DNA of 64,000 bases, taken from Henriciella sp. (lineage in GTDB: Bacteria > Pseudomonadota > Alphaproteobacteria > Caulobacterales > Hyphomonadaceae). Both the position numbers and the translations under genes were made by a program. The stretch spans positions 62,001 through 126,000 of the forward strand of contig JABSPZ010000010.1 in the NCBI GenBank assembly GCA_013213785.1. Reading direction: 5' to 3'. The notes beneath the pieces are model-generated. The model did no database searches. It saw only the letters and a list, made by a program, of their open reading frames with translations, and was not told the origin of the DNA. Shown here piece by piece: positions 54,766 through 63,387 of the stretch (position 1 is its first letter; every line of letters starts with the position of its first letter).

Positions 54766-55991
54766 ACCTCGACTTTCAAACGCTCGATCCCTCGAAAGAA
54801 GGGCAGCGCGCGCCAAACGATGTCCTGCTTTGGCAGCGTCATACTCGGATATCTTTCAAACAGTTTTTGATAGACGCGGCGCGCTTCAATTCGAGCCAGT
54901 GGCGCCCCGATACAGATATGAGCGCCGCCCCCAAACGACATGTGCGACGCGCGTTTGGGAGTGATGTCGAAGGTCTCAGGCGCTTCAAATTTGGACGGAT
55001 CTCGATTGGCCGCTGCGAGAAGCATGAAGACAGGCTGACTTTTCTTCATTGGGCAGCCTGCCACGTCGCGATCTTCTGAAACCACTCGAGAGGTTGCCTG
55101 TACCGGCGCCTCGAAACGTAGGACTTCTTCGACCGCTTGCGACGCTAATGTCGGATCGGCTTTGAGCGCCTCCAATTGATCTGGGTGGTTGAGGAAGAGC
55201 CACACCCCATTACCGATGAGATCTGTTGTTGTGAGATTTCCACCGACGAGAAGTGCCTGCAAATTCGTACGCAATTCATCATCGTCAAAATCGCCGCCAT
55301 CGGCTTGGGCTTGCACCATATCACTAATCAGATCGTCTTTCGGCGCGACCCGGCGCTCCTCCATCAATTGCGTAAAATAGGCGTTCAGCTTGTCCGCGCT
55401 GGCGGTCATATAGTTGGTCTCTTCATCCGAACGAGCAGGATTGAGCCCCAGGATGACGCCTTCGGACCAATCGCGAAACTCGTCCAATCGGTTTTCATCA
55501 ACGCCTAGAATATGCGCGATAATGGCAATCGGTAGAGGGACCGCAATCTCCTCCATCAAATCAAAGCGACCGGACGCTGGCGCCGCTTCAATGACACGAT
55601 CAATGATCGCCTCAATCTCCGGCTCCATTTTTTTGATCCGCGCGTAGAAGGCTTTGACCAGCGGCAGGCGGTTTCGCGCATGGTCCGGATCATCCTGAAA
55701 CAGAATGCTGGTGCGCTTGCCTTCCGGGTCATCAGGATCCCCTAGCATGCTGAGCATAGAGCCCGGTTCTGCATTGCGTGGATGCCGATCAAAGGTTCGA
55801 TCATTCACCGTGGCGCGAACATCGTCATAGCGGGAGAGAAGCCAGGTCTTGAGCGGTTCATCGCGTAGGACCGGATGCGTTTCACGCAATCGCTTCATCT
55901 TGGGATGAGGGTTGTCTCGCGCCTCTGGATCATAGGCAGAGACTTCCATAATCGATGTTGGCGCTTTTCCTGTCTCTTCAGACTCGCTCAT
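54762..55991 (-). CDS. Cytochrome P450
   Basis: Soluble bacterial P450 of 409 residues. Heme-binding loop FGGGAHICIGAPLARIEAR near residue 355 with the axial cysteine, K-helix ExxR in VEEVLRFEAP near 290, and I-helix LLVGGNLTTTDLIG near 245. In the I-helix the usual acidic residue before the Thr is Leu, which could alter proton delivery. Divergent from a Baeyer-Villiger-type monooxygenase gene (190 nt between start codons), so the two may be co-regulated. Substrate unknown. Confidence 0.95.
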   Translation of the reverse strand: MSESEETGKAPTSIMEVSAYDPEARDNPHPKMKRLRETHPVLRDEPLKTWLLSRYDDVRATVNDRTFDRHPRNAEPGSMLSMLGDPDDPEGKRTSILFQDDPDHARNRLPLVKAFYARIKKMEPEIEAIIDRVIEAAPASGRFDLMEEIAVPLPIAIIAHILGVDENRLDEFRDWSEGVILGLNPARSDEETNYMTASADKLNAYFTQLMEERRVAPKDDLISDMVQAQADGGDFDDDELRTNLQALLVGGNLTTTDLIGNGVWLFLNHPDQLEALKADPTLASQAVEEVLRFEAPVQATSRVVSEDRDVAGCPMKKSQPVFMLLAAANRDPSKFEAPETFDITPKRASHMSFGGGAHICIGAPLARIEARRVYQKLFERYPSMTLPKQDIVWRALPFFRGIERLKVEV

Positions 55992-56181
55992 ATTTTCCTC
56001 CCGTGGCCGACAATCGCGGTGGCATTTTTGCCTTTGTAAGTGCGGTCAGCTTGGAAGGAGTTTACCGAAAAACACGGCTTCAGCACAGCCTATCGCTAGG
56101 TCAGCCTAGGCTCATCGTTGGAATATCCTTGGCTTCCCTCCCGTAAAGATTGGGACATATGTGAACTGCTGGAGGAAAACC

Positions 56182-57975
56182 ATGACTGCGACAACACTCG
56201 ATAAAGACGCCCTCAAAAAGAAATATGCCGAGGAACGGGACAAGCGCCTGCGCGCGGACGGCAATGATCAATATGTCCGGCTTGAAGGGCGCTTTGAAGA
56301 TTTGGCGGCAGATCCTTACACGCCTTGGAAAGACCGCGAGCCAGTCACCGACCATGTCACCTTCGCTTTTATTGGCGGCGGCTTTGCGGGCCTCGTCGTT
56401 GGCGCAAGGCTGAAAGAAGCTGGTATAGACAGTGTACGGATTATCGAGAAAGGCGGCGACTTTGGCGGCACTTGGTATTGGAACAGATACCCAGGCGCGC
56501 AGTGCGATACAGCTTCGATGATCTATCTTCCGCTTCTCGAAGAGACCGGCCATATGCCGACTGAGAAGTATGTACATGCACCAGAAATTCGTGCCCATTG
56601 CGGGCGGATTGGCAATCAGTTCGATCTTTATAAAGACGCCCTCTTCCACACTGAGGTGACGGGTTTGGAGTGGCGGGAAGATACTTCGCGGTGGCTTGTC
56701 AAAACCTCGCGCGGCGACGCCTTCACAGCAAAATATATCGGCATGGGCACCGGCCCCCTGCATGTTGCGAAACTGCCTGGGATCGCTGGCATTGAAAAAT
56801 TTAAGGGCAAGTCCTTCCACACCAGTCGCTGGGACTATGGCTATACTGGTGGCAGCCCAGACGGCGCGCCAATGGATAAGTTAAGTGACAAGCGCGTTGC
56901 GATCATTGGAACGGGCGCGACCGCAGTTCAAGCCGTGCCCCACCTTGCCAAAGCAACGAAAGAACTGCTCGTCTTTCAACGCACGCCATCCTCGATCGAT
57001 GTGCGTAACAATGAGCCAATTGACCCGAACTGGTTCGACTCGATCGCAACGCCAGGCTGGCAGAAGCGCTGGTTCGACAATTTCGTCGACAATCAGTCCC
57101 AAGGCTTCCCAGAAGAAGACTATGTTATGGATGGCTGGACCGAGCTGTCCCGGCGCATCCGCGAGAAAGTCCGACAATTGCCACCGACACAGTGGACGCC
57201 CGACTCCTTGCTGCAAGCCTTTGAAGATGCAGATTTCGAGAAGATGGAGGAAATCCGCCAGCGCTGCGAAACCGTGGTCGATGATGCCAAAACGGCGGAA
57301 GAGCTAAAGGCCTGGTATCGCCAATTATGCAAACGCCCCTGCTTCCACGATCAGTATCTGCAAGCGTTTAATGAGCCGGGCACGCAGCTTGTCCACACGG
57401 ACGGTCAAGGCGTATCTGAAATCACTGAGACGGGTCTGATCGCGAATGGCAAAGAATATGAGGTCGATTGCATCGTCTATGCGTCAGGCTTCGAAGTTGG
57501 CTCTGAATACACTGAGCGCGCTGGCTTCGATCCGGTTGGTCGAGACGGTCTCAGCCTCTCCAAGGCCTGGGAAGATGGTATGCGAACCTTGCACGGCGTA
57601 CATGTTCACGGCTTCCCGAACGCGTTCATCGTACAGCCGAGCCAAGCCGCGAACCTGATCTCGAACGTGCCTCACAATATTGTCGACCATGCCGACACGA
57701 TCAGCACGATTGTCGCCCATGCTGAAGCTCAAGCGTTCAACACGATAGAACCAAGTATAGCTGCGCAAGATGCTTGGGTGGAGATGGTGCTCAGCGGCCA
57801 AGGCATGCTGATCGGGAATACTGAGTGCACGCCAGGCTATTATAATAATGAAGGCGCTGGCCTGACCGAAAAGAACCGCCACGGCCTCGGCCACCCCGGT
57901 GGGGCAAAAGCTTTCTTCGCCCACATTGCCGCTTGGCGTGAGAGTGGTGAGTTTAAAGGTTTGGATTTCTCCTAA
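56182..57975 (+). CDS. Flavin-containing Baeyer-Villiger-type monooxygenase
   Basis: NADPH- and FAD-dependent enzyme of about 597 residues that converts ketones to esters or lactones. FAD motif FIGGGFAGLVVGARLKEAG near residue 64, GGTWYWNRYPGAQCD near 104, the family fingerprint FKGKSFHTSRWDY near 212, and the NADP motif AIIGTGATAVQAVPHL near 240. The ATG at 56182 has GGAGG 8 nt upstream. It is followed 17 nt later by a crotonase gene. A ketone or cyclic substrate is likely. Confidence 0.93.
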   Translation: MTATTLDKDALKKKYAEERDKRLRADGNDQYVRLEGRFEDLAADPYTPWKDREPVTDHVTFAFIGGGFAGLVVGARLKEAGIDSVRIIEKGGDFGGTWYWNRYPGAQCDTASMIYLPLLEETGHMPTEKYVHAPEIRAHCGRIGNQFDLYKDALFHTEVTGLEWREDTSRWLVKTSRGDAFTAKYIGMGTGPLHVAKLPGIAGIEKFKGKSFHTSRWDYGYTGGSPDGAPMDKLSDKRVAIIGTGATAVQAVPHLAKATKELLVFQRTPSSIDVRNNEPIDPNWFDSIATPGWQKRWFDNFVDNQSQGFPEEDYVMDGWTELSRRIREKVRQLPPTQWTPDSLLQAFEDADFEKMEEIRQRCETVVDDAKTAEELKAWYRQLCKRPCFHDQYLQAFNEPGTQLVHTDGQGVSEITETGLIANGKEYEVDCIVYASGFEVGSEYTERAGFDPVGRDGLSLSKAWEDGMRTLHGVHVHGFPNAFIVQPSQAANLISNVPHNIVDHADTISTIVAHAEAQAFNTIEPSIAAQDAWVEMVLSGQGMLIGNTECTPGYYNNEGAGLTEKNRHGLGHPGGAKAFFAHIAAWRESGEFKGLDFS

Positions 57976-57992
57976 AGGTCGGAAGCGTTTTA

Positions 57993-58817
57993 ATGGATCT
58001 CAAATCGACCGAGTATGAGGTAACAGATCAACTCGCCACGATTTGTTTGAACCGTCCGCACCGCGGCAATGCGTGGACCGGGCGGATGCATACCGAGTAT
58101 CGCTTCCTTCTTGATCAGGCCGATAAGGACGCAGGCGTGCGGGCAATCATTGTCACGGGCGCAGGCGACAGGTTCTGCGTTGGCGGCGACTCAAAAGCGC
58201 TGGACGGCCATTCCAAATCCGGCAGCTATGATGCAGGGACGGCACCTGATTTGGTCACGCCCGGCGATCCGAGTTTCGAAGCCTTTCGCGCCGACTTCGC
58301 GTATCACTTTGCACTTTCTAAACCGGTGATCGCGGCGATGAATGGCGCAGCAGCTGGCGTTGGTCTGGTCCTCGCCTGTTATGCCGATATCCGGTTCGCT
58401 GTACCCGGCGCGAAGCTGACAACGGCACACGGCCCGCTCAACTTACCGGCTGAATATGGTTTGTCTTGGTTGCTGCCCCGCCTGATTGGCGGCGCGCGGG
58501 CAACCGAGCTGCTACTGTCCAGCCGCTAGTTTCTGACGGACGAAGCCCATGAAATCGGCCTGGTGCATCAATTGGCGCCGCCGGATCAGTTGATGAAAGT
58601 GGCCAGAGCCTATGTCCTTGATTTGATCACACGGGTTTCACCCGCCGCGTTGCACCAATCAAAACGTCAAACCTATTTGGACTATCACCGGGACGTCGGC
58701 GCCTCGGTCGAAGAAGCAAATCGCTTGCTCTCAGAGATGGTCAAACAGCCCGCTTACAAAGAAGCGATCAAGGCGTTCTTGGAGAAAAGAGCACCGAATT
58801 GGCCTGATTCACACTGA
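57993..58817 (+). pseudogene. Enoyl-CoA hydratase gene interrupted by one in-frame TAG
   Basis: The frame from 57993 gives a crotonase (LNRPHRGNAWTGRMHTEY; oxyanion segments VTGAGDRFCVGGDSKALDG near residue 52 and NGAAAGVGLVLACYADIRFA near 115; PAEYGLSWLLPRLIGGARAT). At 58527-58529 a TAG stands where the family has a residue in the motif S-S-R-x-F-L-T-D-E-A. The same frame then continues to 58817 with the normal C-terminus (HEIGLVHQLAPPDQLM, FLEKRAPNW). No other defect is visible. Either a nonsense mutation or readthrough. It probably worked with the upstream monooxygenase. Confidence 0.88.
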
Positions 58818-58850
58818 CAATCAGGAACCCATCAATCTTTCGATTTAGTC

Positions 58851-58934
58851 TTGGTATCTCAGCTACCAAGTGATAATGCATCGTTTCGGAGTAATCTTGG
58901 ATCATTTTCTGAAACGATAGAGATCTCTTTGGTA
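58851..58934 (+). promoter_or_regulatory. AT-rich leader of the MucR gene with inverted repeats
   Basis: The region 58818-59010 is markedly AT-rich. It contains TTGGTA-N7-TACCAA at 58851-58869, a second TTGGTA at 58929-58934, and ATCGTTTC/GAAACGAT at 58880-58887 and 58911-58918. MucR proteins often bind AT-rich repeats in their own promoter, so autoregulation is plausible. No binding data. Confidence 0.35.
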
Positions 58935-59010
58935 AAAATATGAAATCCAGTAATTTTACTGTGTAATCGGTTGGACAAATAGATCTCGCAATCTGTACGG
59001 CTTAGTCATT

Positions 59011-59421
59011 ATGACAGACACTGCGCACACTATTTCGAAACTAGACTTGCTTTCCCAAGCAACAGACATCGTTACAGCTTACGTTAGCAATAACGCGATT
59101 AGCGCAACAGACTTACCGGATCTGTTGAAGACGGTTCACACGAAACTCGAAGAATTGGCGAGTGAAGCGTCAGAACCTGAAGCGTTAGAGCCAGCTGTTC
59201 CGATCAAGAAGTCAGTCACAGACCACCACATTATCTGTCTTGAAGATGGCGCAAAACTGAAAATGCTGAAGCGATACTTGCGGACGCGTTACAATCTGAC
59301 GCCTGATGAGTACCGTAAGCGCTGGGGACTGCCAGCAGATTACCCAATGGTCGCCCCGGAATATGCGCGGCGTCGCTCTGATTTTGCTAAGAAAATCGGA
59401 CTCGGGAAATCGGGCGCCTAA
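59011..59421 (+). CDS. MucR/Ros family transcriptional regulator lacking zinc histidines
   Basis: A 136-residue regulator. The N-terminal ATDIVTAYVSNNAISATDLP is the family oligomerisation block; the C-terminal domain has KKSVTDHHIICLEDGAKLKM, LTPDEYRKRWGLPADYPMVA and ARRRSDFAKKIGLGKSG. In zinc-containing homologues the finger reads C-x2-C/D then KRHL and a second His. Here Cys and Asp are present but the histidine positions read KRYL and RTRYN, so zinc is probably not bound. Members without zinc are known to fold. Confidence 0.9.
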   Translation: MTDTAHTISKLDLLSQATDIVTAYVSNNAISATDLPDLLKTVHTKLEELASEASEPEALEPAVPIKKSVTDHHIICLEDGAKLKMLKRYLRTRYNLTPDEYRKRWGLPADYPMVAPEYARRRSDFAKKIGLGKSGA

Positions 59422-59433
59422 GGCAACTCGCGG

Positions 59434-59637
59434 CTAGCCCGTCAAAAGCTCTTCGCTTTTCAAAACCCCGCCAGGTTTCATATGCCGCTCGCCAGCAGCG
59501 ATTGCTAAGTCGAGAAAGATTTCGGCTTCCTCGAATTCAGTAATGTCTAAATTCGCCTCTTCGAGGTGACTTTGAAGCAATTTCATTAAGGTTAGAATGC
59601 GATCTAAGTTCTTAGATTCACGTGTTCTTTGAGTCAT
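59434..59637 (-). CDS. Small helical protein of unknown function
   Basis: A 67-residue protein, mostly helical and acidic (ILTLMKLLQSHLEEANLDIT, EFEEAEIFLDLAIAAGERHM), ending in KPGGVLKSEELLTG. No family recognised. It is convergent with the MucR gene (12 nt apart) and starts in the 168-nt region shared with the LysR gene. The amino-acid pattern looks protein-like, but its short length leaves doubt. Confidence 0.45.
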   Translation of the reverse strand: MTQRTRESKNLDRILTLMKLLQSHLEEANLDITEFEEAEIFLDLAIAAGERHMKPGGVLKSEELLTG

Positions 59638-59805
59638 GTTTGCCGCCCGCTCTATTTTGCATACTTAAAATCAGAGAGACGTATCAAAAGGTTTAATACA
59701 CTCCCTCGATCTATCAAAGATTCTGCAAATGCAGTTTTTCACTGGATTATAAATCTATCCTGAGCAACACTTGCGCTTAATACTTTAGTAAGGAGTTAAG
59801 CGCCG

Positions 59806-60795
59806 GTGCTATCAGAGCGATTTAACTGGGATCGTCTCCGCGTCTTTCGCTTAGTTGCGGACGCAAAGAGCATGACCAGCGCTGCCCGCGCCCTCGGCGA
59901 ATCGACTCCAACCGTTAGCCGCCGGATCAATGATCTAGAACGCGATCTTGGCACAAAGCTCTTTCACCGCTCTAAACGCGGTGTCGAACTCACCGCAGCC
60001 GGCAAACGGTTGAAAGACCTCGTGCTCCAAATGCAGGTACTGGTCGACGATGTCGGCACGCAAGTCGCGGAAGATGACAAAACAGCTGCTGGTGCGATTA
60101 AGCTAAAAGCAAGTGATGGGCTCGGCCCGTATTGGATTGCCCGCCACCTTCCTAAATTTCATCGTAACCTGCCAAATGTTCAAATCGACTTAGAAGTTGG
60201 TTTGGCAGAGCATGAAGTTGTCGACCGCGAAGCAGATTTAGCGATCGTCTATGAACAACCCAACCATCCGGAAATCATCTCTCAGCGGCTCGGGACCCTT
60301 CATTACATTTGTTACGCCTCGAAAGACTATATCGAGCGAAACGGCCAGCCGACCAATCTATATGAGTTCAAAGACCACAAACTTCTGATGCACACCGACT
60401 ATGTACACCAGGTCGAGCGATGGTCGAAAAACGTCAAACAAGTCAAAGAGTTCATCGATTATTCGACGATCACAAACTCAAGCACGGCGTTGAAAACACT
60501 CTGTGAATATGGCGGCGGTGTTGCCGTTCTCCCGAGCTATGTTTCCTTGCTGGACGATAGTCTCGTCCCCCTCAGCCTCCCCTCAGCGGCGCCGATCCAA
60601 TTCTGGATCACCTATACTGAAAGAGTACGTCGCAACCCGGCGGGTATGGCCGCGCTAGACTGGATGCTCTCAATCTTCAATGAGACCGACTACCCGCACT
60701 TCGGAAGTAGCTTTGTCCATCCGAATGATATTCCGACACGCCTACAAAATGCGTCAGCAAGTGCGATCGACGGTTCGTCACCCGCGTTGCTCTGA
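59806..60795 (+). CDS. LysR family transcriptional regulator
   Basis: A 329-residue regulator with the N-terminal winged helix-turn-helix (FNWDRLRVFRLVADAKSMTS, AARALGESTPTVSRRINDLE, residues 5-45) and a periplasmic-binding-like effector domain from about residue 95 (LKASDGLGPYWIARHLPKFH). The start is a GTG at 59806 with AAGGAG about 10 nt upstream. No adjacent divergent enzyme gene points to a target. The 168 nt upstream contain a CTGCA-AA-TGCAG inverted repeat at 59723-59734. Confidence 0.93.
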   Translation: MLSERFNWDRLRVFRLVADAKSMTSAARALGESTPTVSRRINDLERDLGTKLFHRSKRGVELTAAGKRLKDLVLQMQVLVDDVGTQVAEDDKTAAGAIKLKASDGLGPYWIARHLPKFHRNLPNVQIDLEVGLAEHEVVDREADLAIVYEQPNHPEIISQRLGTLHYICYASKDYIERNGQPTNLYEFKDHKLLMHTDYVHQVERWSKNVKQVKEFIDYSTITNSSTALKTLCEYGGGVAVLPSYVSLLDDSLVPLSLPSAAPIQFWITYTERVRRNPAGMAALDWMLSIFNETDYPHFGSSFVHPNDIPTRLQNASASAIDGSSPALL

Positions 60796-60861
60796 GGCGC
60801 GACGTGAACAAAGCACGAAAACAGCAAGACGTTCTTAACCATACGCGCTAATACAGATCGT

Positions 60862-61368
60862 ATGAACGAAGCGATTCGAATTCTCGGAATTGACCCAGGG
60901 CTGCGGCATACGGGATGGGGCGTCATCGATCTGGTTGGATCGCGGCTGAGCCATGTCGGCCATGGTGTCATCAATGTTGACCCGGACTTGCCTATGGCCG
61001 ACCGGTTGGCGGGTATTTTTCATGCAGTTGGCGAACTGGTCAAAACCTATCAGCCAGATCATAGCGGCTGCGAAGAGACGATCGTAAATGCCAACCCGCG
61101 CTCGGCGCTCAAACTCGGCCAAGCTCGCGGCGCAGCGATGACCTCGCTCTCTTTTCACGGCCTGGAAGTGTCAGAGTTCGCCCCGACAGCCATCAAACGC
61201 GCCATCGTAGGCACCGGCAAGGCAGACAAAGATCAAGTCCAATTCATGGTCGCAAGATTGCTTCCTCGGGCGGGCGATATGAAAGCAGACGCCGCTGATG
61301 CGCTCGCCTGCGCGATTTGCACGGCGCACAATTTGCCGCCGAAACAACTCAAAGGAGCTGCCGCATGA
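60862..61368 (+). CDS. ruvC: Crossover junction endodeoxyribonuclease RuvC
   Basis: Resolves Holliday junctions with RuvAB. The 168-residue length is normal. The four acidic catalytic positions are in GIDPGLRHTGWG (Asp) near residue 9, CEETIVNANPRS (Glu) near 71, and ADAADALACAICTAH (two Asp) near 145. The stop overlaps the ruvA ATG (ATGA). First gene of ruvCAB. Confidence 0.97.
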   Translation: MNEAIRILGIDPGLRHTGWGVIDLVGSRLSHVGHGVINVDPDLPMADRLAGIFHAVGELVKTYQPDHSGCEETIVNANPRSALKLGQARGAAMTSLSFHGLEVSEFAPTAIKRAIVGTGKADKDQVQFMVARLLPRAGDMKADAADALACAICTAHNLPPKQLKGAAA

Positions 61369-61988
61369 TTATTGGATGTCTGCGCGGCACCGTCGCGGCG
61401 CTCGGATCAGACTCGGTCATGGTGGACGTCAACGGCGTTGGCTATGTCGCGCTGGCAGGCTCACGTTTGCTTTCAAAGCTCACTGTGGGCGCAGAGGCGG
61501 AAGTGTTTATCGAAACACGCGTCACCGAGAGTTCGATCACGCTGTTTGCGTTTGGCACCGATGACGAACGCGCTTGGTTCGTGCGCTTGCAAGATGTGCC
61601 TGGCGTAGCTGGAAAATCTGCGATGGCGATCATGGACGCGATCAGTGCCACAGAATTGATGGACGCACTCGCGCTTGGCGACACGGCAACCATCACGCGC
61701 GCAAAAGGCGTCGGCAAAAAGCTCGCGGAGCGGATCGTCGGAGAGCTTTCTGGCAAGCCGCCACCAATGGGCCGGTTCGGCAAATTCACCGCAGACCCGA
61801 CCGGCAGCGTCTCAGCCGCAGCCGAGCTTAAAACCGGCGCGCGCAGCGAAGCAGTGTCGGCTTTGATTAACCTTGGATATTCCCAGTCTGAAGCCGCCCG
61901 CGCTGTTGCAAGCGCTGCGCGTGATGTCCCGGACGCAGAAACCGGAACGCTGATCAAAGCGGCCTTGAAAGAGCTTAGCCCGGCATGA
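61365..61988 (+). CDS. ruvA: Holliday junction branch migration protein RuvA
   Basis: DNA-binding subunit of the RuvAB branch migration complex, 207 residues. The N-terminal OB-fold starts [20 protein letters not shown]; helix-hairpin-helix motifs follow ([20 protein letters not shown] and [20 protein letters not shown]), then a flexible linker and the C-terminal RuvB-binding domain ([20 protein letters not shown]). The ATG at 61365 overlaps the ruvC stop; upstream in-frame codons belong to ruvC in another frame. Confidence 0.96.
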   Translation: MIIGCLRGTVAALGSDSVMVDVNGVGYVALAGSRLLSKLTVGAEAEVFIETRVTESSITLFAFGTDDERAWFVRLQDVPGVAGKSAMAIMDAISATELMDALALGDTATITRAKGVGKKLAERIVGELSGKPPPMGRFGKFTADPTGSVSAAAELKTGARSEAVSALINLGYSQSEAARAVASAARDVPDAETGTLIKAALKELSPA

Positions 61989-63013
61989 GAGACGGCACCT
62001 TAACCGATCCAGAAATGCAAGCAGGTGAGGCCCTCGACCGGGCCCTTCGCCCTCAGAGCTTTGACGACTATGTCGGCCAGGATGAACTGAAAGCAAATTT
62101 GCGCGTGTATGTCGAGGCGGCCCGCCGGCGCGGCGAAGCGCTGGACCACACACTCCTATTCGGCCCGCCCGGACTGGGTAAAACGACGCTCGCGCAAATC
62201 CTCTCCAAAGAGCTTGGGGTTGGCTTTCGCGCAACGTCTGGACCCGTCATCGCCAAAGCAGGCGACTTGGTTGCGATCCTGACCAATCTTGAGCCGAATG
62301 ACGTGCTCTTCATTGACGAGATCCACCGCCTGCCTGCCGCGGTTGAGGAAGTCCTCTATCCCGCCATGGAAGACTATGCTGTCGACATCGTGATCGGCGA
62401 AGGCCCGGCAGCGCGCTCGGTGCGCCTCGACCTCAGCCCATTTACTTTGGTCGGCGCCACAACCCGCGCAGGCTTGCTTGCAACGCCGCTGCGCGACAGG
62501 TTTGGTATTCCGCTGCGCCTTGAATTCTACACGCCAGAAACCCTCTCCACGATCGTCATGGCCGCAGCGCGAAAACTCGGCGCTCCGATCACGGAAAAAG
62601 GCGCCGTGGAGATCGCGAAACGCGCCCGCGGCACGCCTCGGATTGCCCTGCGTCTGCTGCGCCGTGTCCGCGACTTCGCCGAAGCCGATGGCACAAATAT
62701 TGACCGTGCCGCCGCTTCTAGCGCGCTGGCCCGGCTGCAGATTGACGATGATGGCTTAGACGCACTCGACCGGCGTTATCTCGACGCTTTGGTCAAGACT
62801 TATGCAGGCGGACCCGTCGGTGCCGACACGCTCGCCGCGGCCCTATCGGAAGCGCGCGACGCCGTCGAAGATGTGATCGAGCCATACCTGATGCAAAAAG
62901 GCTATATCGCCCGCACGCCCCGTGGCCGCGTCGCCGCGCCAATGGCCTATAAACGCCTCGGCCTACCCGCACCTCAAGATGGACACCAGGGCGGCCTGTT
63001 CGGAGAAGACTAG
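61985..63013 (+). CDS. ruvB: Holliday junction branch migration helicase RuvB
   Basis: AAA+ motor of the RuvAB complex, 342 residues. N-terminal [19 protein letters not shown], Walker [19 protein letters not shown] near residue 57, Walker [21 protein letters not shown] near 105, sensor 1 and arginine-finger region [20 protein letters not shown] near 155, and a C-terminal winged helix ([17 protein letters not shown]). The ATG overlaps the ruvA stop (ATGA). Stops with TAG. Confidence 0.97.
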   Translation: MRDGTLTDPEMQAGEALDRALRPQSFDDYVGQDELKANLRVYVEAARRRGEALDHTLLFGPPGLGKTTLAQILSKELGVGFRATSGPVIAKAGDLVAILTNLEPNDVLFIDEIHRLPAAVEEVLYPAMEDYAVDIVIGEGPAARSVRLDLSPFTLVGATTRAGLLATPLRDRFGIPLRLEFYTPETLSTIVMAAARKLGAPITEKGAVEIAKRARGTPRIALRLLRRVRDFAEADGTNIDRAAASSALARLQIDDDGLDALDRRYLDALVKTYAGGPVGADTLAAALSEARDAVEDVIEPYLMQKGYIARTPRGRVAAPMAYKRLGLPAPQDGHQGGLFGED

Positions 63014-63058
63014 CCGCTTTGACTTGAAGAAACGCATTGTTTATATTAGCCATGATTT

Positions 63059-63385
63059 ATGGGTGACACATCTTCTCTTCCAGAATTTGGGGAAAACGGG
63101 TCTGTATTGAACAGTGATACAATGACCGATGAGCTTCGTCAGAAGTATGACGAGGGCGAGAATGGGTTTGGCTGGCGCGGTAGAAGTACTCCGAAAGTCT
63201 GGCCGCTATCCGCAATCTGGATGATCTGCTTTGGATATGCGTTGGCGGGTTACGCAATCGGGAAGGCCCCGAGCCTTAACTCGATCTGGTGGTTCTTAGG
63301 TCTCGCCCTACTCGCGCAAATGATTGTGTGGCTCGGCCAAATCTGGCGCCGCCATTGGGAAAAGCGACAGAAAAAGCGCGCTTAA
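63059..63385 (+). CDS. Small two-helix membrane protein of unknown function
   Basis: A 108-residue protein with a charged N-terminus and two hydrophobic segments at about residues 49-68 (LSAIWMICFGYALAGYAIG) and 76-93 (IWWFLGLALLAQMIVWLG), then a basic tail RRHWEKRQKKRA. Cytoplasmic ends are likely. An internal ATG at 63122 is another possible start; neither has a strong ribosome-binding site. No family recognised. It meets the next gene tail to tail with a 2-nt gap. Confidence 0.55.
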   Translation: MGDTSSLPEFGENGSVLNSDTMTDELRQKYDEGENGFGWRGRSTPKVWPLSAIWMICFGYALAGYAIGKAPSLNSIWWFLGLALLAQMIVWLGQIWRRHWEKRQKKRA

Positions 63386-63387
63386 CC

